The position numbers and the translations under genes were made by a program. Positions 1-7,278 of a stretch of DNA of 10,143 bases are shown piece after piece (positions within the stretch are counted from its first letter, which is position 1; the number at the start of each line of letters is the position of its first letter). The notes below the pieces were generated by a model. It was not told where the DNA came from, did not search any database, and saw only the letters and a list, made by a program, of their open reading frames with translations. This DNA comes from Cyanobacteriota bacterium (lineage in GTDB: Bacteria > Cyanobacteriota > Cyanobacteriia > PCC-6307 > Cyanobiaceae). The DNA is taken from contig CANHSW010000048.1 in the NCBI GenBank assembly GCA_947463165.1, forward strand, positions 1 to 10,143. The letters are read 5' to 3'.

Positions 1-497
1 CTGCGGGTCTCTCCGAGCGGCTGCGGCGGCAACTGCAGGGCCAGCTTGAACTGCTGGCGGCGCTGGAGTCCTCCGCCCTGGCGGTGCAGGGGGAGGGGGA
101 GCCGGTGCTGGGGCCGGGCGAGCTGCTGGAGGTGTTCGTGGGCATGCGGCTGCCGCCAGCCCCCTTCGACCTGCGCATCGCCGAGGCGGAGGCCGCCGAT
201 CTCAGCGCCGCCCTGGCCCTGCTGTTCACCGCTGGCAAGCCCTGGCGCCTCTGCCGAGAAGCGCTGCTGGCGGCCTACCCGGCCAGTCGGCGCCAGCGGC
301 AGGAACGCTTCGCCGAGGTGATGGCCGGCCTGCGGGACTACGCCGCCGCCGAGTTGGAGGCGGAGCTGCCCGATCTGGTTGCCACCGCCAGGGCCCTGGC
401 GATCGGCGACCAGGCCCTGGAGGCCAATGGTCTGCTGGAATTGCTGCGCCGCCAATCGCTCAAAGCGAATTCAGCCCAGCAATATTCAGGCTCGTAA
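1..497 (+). CDS. C-terminal part of an unrecognised helical protein
   Basis: The reading frame is already open at the left edge (first full codon at base 3) and stops with TAA at 495-497, leaving about 164 visible residues. A GTG at 84 could act as a start, but the frame continues upstream with the same composition, so I read this as a gene cut by the window edge. The protein is rich in Leu, Ala, Glu and Arg, has no visible signal peptide or membrane segment, and looks largely alpha-helical. Recognisable stretches include LLEVFVGMRLPPAPFDLRIA and a Glu/Ala/Leu-rich helix before the C-terminus. I do not recognise the family and assign no function. The last residues (QQYSGS) are encoded by the first units of a 15-base tandem repeat, so the native C-terminus may have been reset by repeat growth. 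The gene converges on the desaturase. Confidence 0.7.
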   Translation, partial: AGLSERLRRQLQGQLELLAALESSALAVQGEGEPVLGPGELLEVFVGMRLPPAPFDLRIAEAEAADLSAALALLFTAGKPWRLCREALLAAYPASRRQRQERFAEVMAGLRDYAAAELEAELPDLVATARALAIGDQALEANGLLELLRRQSLKANSAQQYSGS

Positions 498-538
498 CAT
501 TGAGTTCCGCAGCATTGAGGGTCGCAACATTCAGAATA
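465..538. repeat. Degenerate 15-base tandem repeat, about five units
   Basis: Units begin at 465 (14 bases), 479, 494, 509 and 524. The last four are exactly 15 bases each, with consensus GCAACATTCAGGGTC. Positions 1 (G), 6-8 (ATT) and 10-11 (AG) are invariant in those four. The stop codon of the upstream partial gene lies inside the second full unit. In another plus-strand frame the array reads as pentapeptide-like units (SNIQA, RNIEF, RSIEG, RNIQN), which resembles the A(D/N)LXX pentapeptide pattern, but that frame has no supported start and I do not call it a gene. Confidence 0.75.
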
Positions 539-542
539 GAAA

Positions 543-565
543 TGGGCGCCATTTAAAGGCGCCCA
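543..565. terminator. GC-rich hairpin between convergent genes
   Basis: An eight-pair perfect stem (T plus GGGCGCC pairing with GGCGCCC plus A) encloses the seven-base loop ATTTAAA. It lies between the 3' ends of the partial plus-strand gene (stop at 497) and the minus-strand desaturase (stop at 619). On the minus strand the hairpin is followed by ATTTCTATTC, a weak T-rich tract. On the plus strand there is no T run. I infer a transcription terminator, better for the desaturase transcript and possibly shared by both genes. Confidence 0.55.
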
Positions 566-618
566 ATAGCAATGCATTAATTGTAAATGCGCCATGCGGG
601 CGCGGTTGGGGGGCGGCT

Positions 619-1464
619 TTAGGCCGGGTAGCGGGCTTCGCGCACCCGTCGCACCCAGCCCAGGGCCCGCAGCAGGCGCACGTGCTGCCAGGTGATGTCC
701 AGCTCGAACCAGCGCAGCCCGTGCCGGGCGCTGGAGGGATAGGCGTGGTGGTTGTTATGCCAGCCCTCGCCAAAACTGAGGATGGCCACCCACCAACAAT
801 TGCGGGAAAGGTCGGGGCTGTCGAAGTTGCGGTAGCCCCAGGCGTGGGTGGCCGAATTCACCAACCAAGTGACGTGATACACGACCACCAGGCGCAGGGG
901 AATGGCCCACAACACCAGCCCCAGGCCACCGCCATGGACATCAGCTAGCTGGCCATAGGCATACAGACAAGCGCCCAGGGGCCACTGCAGCAGCAGGAAC
1001 CAGCGATCTAGCCAGCGGTAAAAGGGATCGCGCTGCAGATCGCCGGTGAGCCGTGGCACGTGGGCCAGGGCCGGAATCTCATGCAGCATCCAGGCGCTGT
1101 GGGCCCACCAGAGGCCGCGGGCGGCGTCGTGGTGATCGTTGGGCTGATCGGAATAGCGGTGGTGGTGGCGATGCAGCCCCACCCACTCGATCGGTCCGCT
1201 CTGGCAGGCCAGGGCGCCCATCAGCACCAGCAACCGCTCCAGCCAGCGGGGTGCCAAAAAGCTGCGGTGGGCAAGCATTCGATGCAGGCCCAGGGTGACG
1301 CCGAGCACGGTGGTCCAATAGAGAATCGCCATGGCCACAAGCGCTTGCCAGCTCCAAAAGCGCGGCAAAAGGGCGAACACCGCACCCACGTGCATGATCA
1401 GCATGAAGCTGGTGGTGCCGAACTTGTAACGGCGCTGCTTCGGGGGCAGGGGCTCGCGCCTCAT
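619..1464 (-). CDS. desC: Acyl-lipid delta-9 fatty acid desaturase
   Basis: This membrane-bound diiron desaturase introduces the first double bond, at C9, of acyl chains on membrane glycerolipids, using ferredoxin-derived electrons; that role is known for the cyanobacterial DesC family. Numbered from the ATG at 1464 (281 residues), the three histidine boxes are all present: HRMLAH at 61-66, HRHHH at 98-102 and HNNHH at 236-240. Hydrophobic segments lie around 18-34, 40-60, 78-90 and 155-200, as expected for two membrane hairpins. The product ends in VREARYPA. The frame stays open upstream to a TTG at 1656, which would add 64 Ala/Asp-rich residues and is preceded by GGAG six bases away. I prefer 1464, which has GAGAGG eight bases upstream, because the conserved domain starts right after it and because the TTG would leave only 38 bases to the divergent gene. 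The two starts are hard to separate by eye. Confidence 0.9.
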   Translation of the reverse strand: MRREPLPPKQRRYKFGTTSFMLIMHVGAVFALLPRFWSWQALVAMAILYWTTVLGVTLGLHRMLAHRSFLAPRWLERLLVLMGALACQSGPIEWVGLHRHHHRYSDQPNDHHDAARGLWWAHSAWMLHEIPALAHVPRLTGDLQRDPFYRWLDRWFLLLQWPLGACLYAYGQLADVHGGGLGLVLWAIPLRLVVVYHVTWLVNSATHAWGYRNFDSPDLSRNCWWVAILSFGEGWHNNHHAYPSSARHGLRWFELDITWQHVRLLRALGWVRRVREARYPA

Positions 1465-1694
1465 GGCTACCGCCTCTCGAGTGCGGGCTTGCTGCCGGGC
1501 GCTGGGGCTGTCGGCCATCCAGGCGTCCGAGGCAGCGGCGTCAGCAGCAGCAGCATCTGCTGAGTAAGCGTCTTGAGGCGAGCCAGCTGGGCCCGGGCGT
1601 TGCACCCGCAGGATGTTGGCCGACGACACCCCAGGCGGAAGTGAGCTGTGACCCAAGGTGCTCTCCGGTAGAAGAGGAATTTAGGCGTCAGCCC

Positions 1695-3032
1695 ATGAAC
1701 CCTTCCGCCGACCCCACCGCCCGGGCGGTGGAAGCAGCCCCGGCTGCCGAATCAGCCTGGGCGGCCGAGCGGCTGGCGGCCGCCCAAGCCCGCATCGCCC
1801 CCCTGGCGGCGCGGCACACCGAGGCCGTCACCCCAAGGCTTCAGCGGGTGCTCGATGCCTTCGCGGCCGAGCGGCTGGGGGTTCACCACTTCGCCTCAGT
1901 GAGTGGCTATGGCCACGGCGATCTGGGTCGTGAGGTGCTCGATCGGGTGGTCGCCCGGGTGCTGCAGGCGGAGGCGGCTGCCGTGCGCTTGCAATTTGTG
2001 AGCGGCACCCATGCCATTGCCGCCGCCCTGTTTGGCGTGCTGCGACCAGGAGATCGCCTGCTGGCCCTCACCGGCCGCCCCTACGACACCCTGGAGGAGG
2101 TGATCGGCATCCGCGGCCAGGGCCAGGGCTCGCTGCTGGAATTCGGCATCCGCTACGACGAGCTGGCGCTGAATGCCGCCGGCCAGGTGGATGTGCAGCG
2201 GCTGGAAGATGCCCTCGCCCCGCCCACCCGGATGGTGCTGATCCAGCGCAGCTGTGGCTATAGCTGGCGGCCCTCGCTGAAGGTGGCCGAGATCGGTGCC
2301 CTGGTGGAGCGGGTGAAGGCGATTCAGCCCGGCTGTCTGGTGTTCGTGGACAACTGCTATGGGGAATTGGTGGAGGATTTGGAGCCCCCTGCCGTGGGGG
2401 TTGATCTGATCGCGGGCTCCTTGATCAAAAATCTGGGTGGCACCTTGGCCACCACCGGCGGCTATGTGGCCGGCCGGGCCGAGTTGGTGGAGCGGGCCTG
2501 TTGCCGCCTCACCGCCCCGGGGATTGGCAGTGATGGGGGCACCAGTTTCGATCTAAACCGCCTGCTCTTCCAGGGGCTATTTCTCGCTCCCCAGATGGTG
2601 GCGGAAGCGCTGATTTGCGCCGAGTTGGTGGCCGCGGTGTTCGCCGATCTGGGCTTCCCGGTGCATCCCCAAGCCGGAGCTGCTCGCAGTGATCTGATCC
2701 AAGCGGTGAAGCTCGGCTCAAAGCAGGCTTTGATTGCCGTCTGCCGCGCCTTTCAGGCCGCCTCACCGGTGGGCTCCTATCTCGATCCAGTGCCGGCACC
2801 AATGCCCGGCTATGCCAGCGAATTGGTGATGGCCGGTGGCACCTTCATCGATGGCAGCACCAGCGAGTTTTCCGCCGATGGCCCCCTGCGCGAACCCTAT
2901 GTGCTCTACGCCCAGGGCGGCACCCATCGGGCCCATGGCCAGATCGCCCTGCAGCGGGCCCTGGTGGCCCTGGCCCAGGCGGGGCTCGATCAAGGCTCGT
3001 TCCGACAAACTATCGAGAACAATTTCCGCTGA
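1695..3032 (+). CDS. PLP-dependent 'aluminum resistance' / methionine gamma-lyase family protein
   Basis: This 445-residue protein belongs to the fold-type I PLP enzymes annotated as aluminum resistance protein or methionine gamma-lyase family. From the ATG at 1695, the likely cofactor lysine is K245 in GSLIKNLGGTLATTGGYVAG, and D219 in FVDNCYGELVE is the expected partner of the pyridine nitrogen. Other family stretches are FVSGTHAIAAALFGVLRPGD for phosphate binding and YAQGGTHRAHGQIAL near the C-terminus. It is cytosolic, with no signal or membrane segment. The frame extends upstream to a GTG at 1641, but the stretch before 1695 does not look like protein and ATG is the natural start; an AGG nine bases upstream is a weak ribosome site. 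The first 25 residues or so are Ala-rich and poorly conserved in appearance. Only 11 bases separate it from gcvH, so it probably leads the gcv operon. The true substrate is not established by the sequence. Confidence 0.9.
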   Translation: MNPSADPTARAVEAAPAAESAWAAERLAAAQARIAPLAARHTEAVTPRLQRVLDAFAAERLGVHHFASVSGYGHGDLGREVLDRVVARVLQAEAAAVRLQFVSGTHAIAAALFGVLRPGDRLLALTGRPYDTLEEVIGIRGQGQGSLLEFGIRYDELALNAAGQVDVQRLEDALAPPTRMVLIQRSCGYSWRPSLKVAEIGALVERVKAIQPGCLVFVDNCYGELVEDLEPPAVGVDLIAGSLIKNLGGTLATTGGYVAGRAELVERACCRLTAPGIGSDGGTSFDLNRLLFQGLFLAPQMVAEALICAELVAAVFADLGFPVHPQAGAARSDLIQAVKLGSKQALIAVCRAFQAASPVGSYLDPVPAPMPGYASELVMAGGTFIDGSTSEFSADGPLREPYVLYAQGGTHRAHGQIALQRALVALAQAGLDQGSFRQTIENNFR

Positions 3033-3043
3033 CTGCCGCTCCG

Positions 3044-3469
3044 ATGGCTCTCCGCTTCCCCGACGATTGCCGCTACGCGGACAGCCACGAATACCTGCGC
3101 GCTGTCCCTGCTGGCTCGACTGCTGGCGGGGGCGACGACGCGGGCGATCGCTGGCATTTGGGATTAAGTGCCTTCGCGATCGATCAGCTCGGCGACATCG
3201 TGTTCGTGGAGTTGCCAGCGGTGGGCGCTGAGCTCACCAAGGGCCAGAGCTTTGGCAGCGTCGAATCGGTGAAGGCGGTGGAAGAGCTGATCGCTCCAGT
3301 GACTGGAGTGGTAGTGGCGCGCAACGAGCTGCTCTTCGACAGCCCGGAGACCCTCCAGAGCGACCCCTATGGCGAGGGCTGGCTGTTGGTGATCTCCCCT
3401 GGCGACCCCGCCGAGCTGGACTCACTGCTGGATGCCACCAGCTACGGCGCCCAGGTGCAAGGCCACTGA
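3044..3469 (+). CDS. gcvH: Glycine cleavage system H protein
   Basis: GcvH carries the aminomethyl group on a lipoyl arm between the P, T and L proteins of the glycine cleavage system, which in cyanobacteria serves photorespiratory glycine oxidation and one-carbon supply. The lipoylated lysine is K77 (codon 3272-3274) in GSVESVKAVEELIAPVTG. The family stretches GDIVFVELP (about 50-58), NELLFDSPE and DPYGEGWLLVI follow in the usual order. At 141 residues it is about ten longer than the common 125-130. The extra length is mainly a Gly/Asp/Ala-rich insert (about 22-36) between HEYLR and WHLGLSAFA, where other GcvH proteins have a short turn. It starts 11 bases after the PLP-enzyme gene and is followed 147-159 bases later by gcvP, so the three are likely one transcription unit. 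No convincing ribosome site is visible. Confidence 0.96.
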   Translation: MALRFPDDCRYADSHEYLRAVPAGSTAGGGDDAGDRWHLGLSAFAIDQLGDIVFVELPAVGAELTKGQSFGSVESVKAVEELIAPVTGVVVARNELLFDSPETLQSDPYGEGWLLVISPGDPAELDSLLDATSYGAQVQGH

Positions 3470-3520
3470 GCTGGGCAGCCTGGTGAGCTGGGAAATTTGG
3501 TTGGCCGCTGTGGGTCAGGA

Positions 3521-3580
3521 ATCGCTGCCCGCAGACTCGCCGCCGCTGGAATCGCCGCCCGCAGAACCGCCGTAAGTAGT
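3521..3580. repeat. Degenerate 15-base repeat in the gcvH-gcvP spacer
   Basis: Four consecutive 15-base units start at 3521, 3536, 3551 and 3566. The first and third (ATCGCTGCCCGCAGA and ATCGCCGCCCGCAGA) differ at one base. With the preceding GGA they form an 18-base direct repeat at 3518-3535 and 3548-3565. The second unit is CTCGCCGCCGCTGGA, and the fourth is half decayed. The array begins about 50 bases after the gcvH stop and ends about 37 bases before the first possible gcvP start. In-frame stops, including TAG at 3587-3589, show that it is not part of gcvP. Confidence 0.6.
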
Positions 3581-3628
3581 GGTTCCTAGGATCCGCCCAC
3601 CTTCGCCGCTTGGGCCGTGACCGCCACC

Positions 3629-6600
3629 ATGTCTGGAGCTACCGCCATTGCTCCGGCATCTGCCAGCGGACCGGGCCAGAGCCCCTTCGTAGCTCGCCAC
3701 ATCGGCCCCTCGGCAGCGGAGCAGGCCCAGATGCTGGCCGAACTGGGCTGCGGCGATCTGGAGAGCTTTGTGGCCGAGGTGGTGCCGCCAGACATCTTGC
3801 TGCCGCCGGAATTAGCTGGCCAGGGACTGCCCCAGGGCTGCGATGAGGCCCAAGCCCTGGCGGAACTGGCCCAGATCGCCGCCGCCAACCAAACCTGCCG
3901 CAGCCTGATTGGCTTGGGCTATGCCGCCACGGTGACGCCGGCGCTGTTGCAGCGCCACGTGTTCGAAAACCCAGCCTGGTACACCGCCTACACCCCCTAC
4001 CAAGCGGAGATTGCCCAGGGGCGACTGGAGGCCTTGCTCAACTTCCAAACCCTGATCGCCGAGCTCACGGGGCTGCCGATTGCCAATGCCTCCCTGCTCG
4101 ATGAGGGCACGGCGGCGGCCGAGGCGATGGGCCTCAGTTTCAGCGCCTGCCGCCAGCCCCAGGCCCGGCGCTTCCTGGTGGATGCCGACCTCTTCCCCCA
4201 AACCCTGGCCGTTCTGCTCACCAGGGCCGAGCCCCTGGGCATCGTCTTGGAGAGCGTGGATCCAGCGGCATTGCTGGCCGCCATTGAAACCGCCGCGCCC
4301 GGCGATGCCGATCCGTTTGCCGGCGTTTTTGGCCTGCTGCTGCAGCTGCCGGGGGCCAGTGGCCGGCTGTGGAACCCGGCGGCCCTGATCGCCGCCGCCC
4401 GCGCTGCGGGCGTCATGGTCACGGCCGCCGTTGATCCAATGGCCCAGGTGCTGATGGCCCCGGTGGCCCAGCTCGGCGTGGAGATCGCCGTGGGCAGCAG
4501 CCAACGCTTCGGCATTCCGATCGGCTTTGGCGGCCCCCATGCCGCTTTCTTCGCCACCACCGAGGCCCATAAGCGCCAAATCCCCGGTCGCCTGGTGGGC
4601 CAATCCCTAGATGGCGAGGGCAGGCCGGCCCTGCGCCTGGCACTGCAGACCCGCGAACAGCACATCCGCCGGGACAAGGCCACCAGCAATATCTGCACCG
4701 CCCAGGTGCTGCTAGCTGTAATGGCCGGCTTCTATGCGGTGCACCACGGCCCCGATGGTCTGGCGGCCATCGCTCGCCGCATCCTGCGGCTGCGGGCGGC
4801 CCTGGCTAAGGGGCTGCTGGAGTTGGGTCTGGCTCCCCTGCCCGGGCCTGGCTTTGACACCCTCAGCGTCGAGACGCCGCAGGCGGCGGCGATCTTGGCG
4901 CGAGCGGCGGCGGCTGGCTTCAATCTGCGCGCCGATGCTGCTGGCTTTGGCATCAGCCTCGATGAATTGAGCGACGCGGCGGAACTGGATCGCTTGCTGC
5001 TGGCCCTGGCCGAACCTGGCCCTGGCCAGGGGGCTGGCCTGGCCGCCCGGCTACTGAGCCAGGTGGATGCCGAGCTGGCGGCGGCCTCCGCCCTGGAGGC
5101 CCCCGAGCGCCAGCTGTGGCAGAACGCCATACAGCTGCGCCAGGACGGCTGGCTGCGGCAGGAGGTGTTCCACCGCTATCGCAGCGAGTCTGAACTAATG
5201 CGCTATATCCAGCGACTGGTAAGTAGAGATTTTTCCTTGGTGCATGGGATGATTCCCCTCGGCAGTTGCACCATGAAGCTCAACGCCGCCGTGGAGTTGG
5301 CCCCGGTGAGCTGGCCGGCCTTCGCGGCACTGCATCCCTTCGCCCCAGCTGCCCAGAGCGCAGGCTATCGACGCCTGATCAGCGATCTAGAAAACTGGCT
5401 GGCGGCGATCACCGGCTTTGCCGGCGTATCCCTGCAGCCCAATGCCGGTTCCCAAGGGGAATACGCCGGCCTTTTGGTAATTAGTGCTTACCACAAAAGC
5501 CGCGGCCAGGGCCATCGCCGGGTGTGCCTGATTCCCACCAGCGCCCACGGCACCAACCCCGCCAGCGCTGTGATGGCAGGCCTGCAGGTGGTGCCGGTGG
5601 CCTGCGATCACCAGGGCAATATCGATCTAGCCGACCTGGCTGCCAAGGCGGCTCTGCACGCCGACGATCTGGCTGCCCTGATGGTCACCTACCCCTCCAC
5701 CCATGGGGTATTTGAAACTGCCATCGTCGAGATCTGCGCCCTGGTGCATCGCCACGGCGGTCAGGTTTACCTCGATGGGGCCAACCTCAATGCCCAGGTG
5801 GGGCTATGTCAGCCAGGCCGTTATGGCGCAGATGTCTGTCACCTGAATCTGCACAAAACCTTCTGCATTCCCCATGGCGGCGGTGGCCCGGGGGTCGGGC
5901 CGATTGCCGTGGCCGACCATTTGCGGCCCTTCCTGCCGGGCCATCCCCTGGACTCCAGCTGTGGAGGCGCCCAGGCCATTGGGCCGGTGAGTGCCGCCCC
6001 CTGGGGCAGCGCCTCGATCCTGCCGATCTGCTGGATGTACATCCGCATGATGGGGGGAGCTGGCCTGCGCCAGGCCAGCTCCGTGGCCCTGCTGGCGGCC
6101 AACTGGATGGCGGAGCAACTGGATGAAGCCTTCCCCGTGCTCTACCGCGGCGCCACCGGCCGGGTGGCCCACGAGTGCATCTTCGATCTGCGGCCGATCA
6201 AGCGCAGTGCTGGATTGGAGGTGGAGGATCTGGCCAAGCGGTTGATGGATTACGGCTTCCATGCCCCCACCGTGAGCTGGCCCGTGGCTGGCACGGTGAT
6301 GGTGGAGCCCACCGAGAGTGAGTCGCTAGGGGAGTTGCAGCGCTTCTGCCAGGCCATGAAGGCGATTCGCGCCGAGGTCGCCGCCATAGAAGCGGGCCAG
6401 AGTGACCCTATTGATAATCCGCTCAAGCGGGCCCCCCACACCCTGGCCGCTGTAACGGCCGAGTGCTGGGATCGCCCCTACAGCCGCGCCGCAGCCGCTT
6501 TCCCTGCCGGCGAGGCCCAAAGATCCCACAAGCTTTGGCCAGCCGTGGCTCGCATCGACAACGCCTACGGAGATCGCAACTTGATCTGCACCTGTGCCTC

Positions 6601-6643
6601 GGTGGAGGAGCTGGCCAGCAGCCTTGCCTCCCCGTCCACTTAA
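3629..6643 (+). CDS. gcvP: Glycine dehydrogenase (decarboxylating), P protein
   Basis: GcvP is the PLP enzyme that decarboxylates glycine and loads the remaining aminomethyl group onto lipoyl-GcvH. The gene encodes the long single-chain form, with N- and C-terminal halves fused: 1004 residues from the ATG at 3629, or 1008 from a GTG at 3617. Neither start has a clear ribosome site; an in-frame TAG at 3587 rules out anything longer. The N-terminus has the family signature FVARHIGPS. The N-terminal half has [17 protein letters not shown] and [13 protein letters not shown]. The C-terminal half has [10 protein letters not shown] (from 545), [10 protein letters not shown] (from 605), STHGVFE (from 690) and the cofactor lysine K743 in [18 protein letters not shown] (codon 5855-5857). 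The chain is complete, ending at TAA 6641-6643, with no frameshift. It is the last gene of the PLP enzyme-gcvH-gcvP block. gcvT and the L-protein gene are not in the window. Confidence 0.97.
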   Translation: MSGATAIAPASASGPGQSPFVARHIGPSAAEQAQMLAELGCGDLESFVAEVVPPDILLPPELAGQGLPQGCDEAQALAELAQIAAANQTCRSLIGLGYAATVTPALLQRHVFENPAWYTAYTPYQAEIAQGRLEALLNFQTLIAELTGLPIANASLLDEGTAAAEAMGLSFSACRQPQARRFLVDADLFPQTLAVLLTRAEPLGIVLESVDPAALLAAIETAAPGDADPFAGVFGLLLQLPGASGRLWNPAALIAAARAAGVMVTAAVDPMAQVLMAPVAQLGVEIAVGSSQRFGIPIGFGGPHAAFFATTEAHKRQIPGRLVGQSLDGEGRPALRLALQTREQHIRRDKATSNICTAQVLLAVMAGFYAVHHGPDGLAAIARRILRLRAALAKGLLELGLAPLPGPGFDTLSVETPQAAAILARAAAAGFNLRADAAGFGISLDELSDAAELDRLLLALAEPGPGQGAGLAARLLSQVDAELAAASALEAPERQLWQNAIQLRQDGWLRQEVFHRYRSESELMRYIQRLVSRDFSLVHGMIPLGSCTMKLNAAVELAPVSWPAFAALHPFAPAAQSAGYRRLISDLENWLAAITGFAGVSLQPNAGSQGEYAGLLVISAYHKSRGQGHRRVCLIPTSAHGTNPASAVMAGLQVVPVACDHQGNIDLADLAAKAALHADDLAALMVTYPSTHGVFETAIVEICALVHRHGGQVYLDGANLNAQVGLCQPGRYGADVCHLNLHKTFCIPHGGGGPGVGPIAVADHLRPFLPGHPLDSSCGGAQAIGPVSAAPWGSASILPICWMYIRMMGGAGLRQASSVALLAANWMAEQLDEAFPVLYRGATGRVAHECIFDLRPIKRSAGLEVEDLAKRLMDYGFHAPTVSWPVAGTVMVEPTESESLGELQRFCQAMKAIRAEVAAIEAGQSDPIDNPLKRAPHTLAAVTAECWDRPYSRAAAAFPAGEAQRSHKLWPAVARIDNAYGDRNLICTCASVEELASSLASPST

Positions 6644-6686
6644 TCCAATAGATCGCCGCTAGCCGGGCCCCCTTGCCCACTAGGCC

Positions 6687-6822
6687 CTCATCCAGTGGGG
6701 TCTTCCAGCCAGGGGCTATCCACCTAGGGGGCAGCCCACTCAGGGGGGCTATGCCACGGGTTCCTCCACCCAGGGGCATCAAATCAGGGACCCTATGCGT
6801 AGGGAGCTTTTGTATAGGAGAA
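6687..6822. repeat. Degenerate 15-base G-run tandem array downstream of gcvP
   Basis: Runs of two to six G begin at 6697, 6712, 6727, 6743, 6758, 6773, 6787, 6802 and 6817, giving spacings of 15, 15, 16, 15, 15, 14, 15 and 15. This is nine phased units. The best units read CTTCCAGCCAGGGGC, TATCCACCTAGGGGG and CCTCCACCCAGGGGC, so the consensus is roughly YATCCACCCAGGGGC. The phase may extend left with weaker units to about 6660. The array starts about 45 bases after the gcvP stop. Stop codons in the gcvP frame (for example TAG at 6725) argue against a lost C-terminal extension of GcvP. Confidence 0.7.
6791..6804 (+). terminator. Weak hairpin, possible gcvP terminator
   Basis: A five-pair stem (CCCTA and TAGGG) encloses the loop TGCG and is followed by AGCTTTTG, which has only four T. 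It lies about 150 bases after gcvP, inside the last units of the 15-base array. An alternative hairpin at 6676-6699 (CCCACT pairing with AGTGGG, 12-base loop) has no T run. Either could end the gcv transcript, but both are weak. Confidence 0.3.
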
Positions 6823-6846
6823 CACACTGCCGAGCGGGAGAAACTG

Positions 6847-7065
6847 CTATAAATCTGTGAATGTTAATTCCGTTGCTTTGCTGAGTAAAGCATTTAACTG
6901 GTCTAGTTCTTGCTCCACGTAAGAGCCTGTCCAGGGCAAGAGCCTGCCGCAGCCCAGATCTCGCTGGCGGCGGAGTTGCGCCGACGAAATAGCTGCCAGG
7001 GACAGAGGCTGGTTAGCTCCATTGGCTAAAGCCAGTGGGGCCCCAACCCTCAAGCCATCAGTCAT
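6847..7065 (-). CDS. Candidate small hypothetical protein, weak
   Basis: From the ATG at 7063-7065 this frame would give a 72-residue protein (a TTG directly before it adds one residue). Its C-terminal part, SYVEQELDQLNALLSKATEL, looks like a genuine amphipathic helix, and its codons are like those of the neighbouring genes. Against it, there is no ribosome site upstream, the first few codons lie in the 15-base repeat at 7047-7278, and I recognise no family. It may be the decayed tail of an older gene whose 5' end was overrun by repeats. An imperfect stem-loop at 7007-7033 (GGCT, a two-base bulge and TTAGC pairing with GCTAA and AGCC) lies within it. Confidence 0.3.
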   Translation of the reverse strand: MTDGLRVGAPLALANGANQPLSLAAISSAQLRRQRDLGCGRLLPWTGSYVEQELDQLNALLSKATELTFTDL

Positions 7066-7278
7066 CAAGCGCTTAGCGATTAGACGGGAAGGCTGATTCT
7101 CAAGTGCCCAGCCATCAACCGCCAGTCATTAAGAAGCTCAGCTAGAGAGCGCCTGGCGATCAGATGGGAAGGCTGATTATCAAGCCCCAGCCATCAACTC
7201 CCGTCCATCAGCTCCCGGTGATCAAGCCCCTAACCCTCAAGCGCCCAGCAGGCCAGCGTCCAGCGATCAGAGGCAAAA
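7047..7278. repeat. Degenerate 14-16-base tandem array with an 80-base higher-order duplication
   Basis: The stretch breaks into units close to CCATCAAGCGCCCAG, for example 7047-7061, 7062-7076, 7112-7125, 7191-7204, 7205-7218, 7219-7233, 7234-7248 and 7264-7278. On top of this, about 60 bases from 7071 recur from 7151, exactly 80 bases later, sharing the block GGGAAGGCTGATT and then a CAAG and CCCAGCCATCAAC pattern with a single-base indel. This implies short-unit expansion followed by duplication of a multi-unit block. No supported gene covers it. Confidence 0.6.

Noticed and set aside
379..948. 189-codon plus-strand open frame containing pentapeptide-like units
   Set aside because: Most of it is antisense to the 3' half of the desaturase or out of frame with the partial gene at the left edge. 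Only the short repeat portion is of interest, and it has no supported start.
3144..3151. HIP1 octamer GCGATCGC as a sign of a HIP1-rich cyanobacterial genome
   Set aside because: I found only one copy in 10 kb, which does not indicate enrichment and fits picocyanobacteria that lack HIP1 abundance.
3470..3616. Glycine riboswitch before gcvP
   Set aside because: A glycine riboswitch would fit the function, but the spacer is filled by the 15-base GC-rich repeats and I see no conserved aptamer core there or before the PLP-enzyme gene.
6423..6827. 134-codon minus-strand open frame
   Set aside because: Its second half is antisense to the end of gcvP, and its first half is the 15-base array, which gives a five-residue period by construction.
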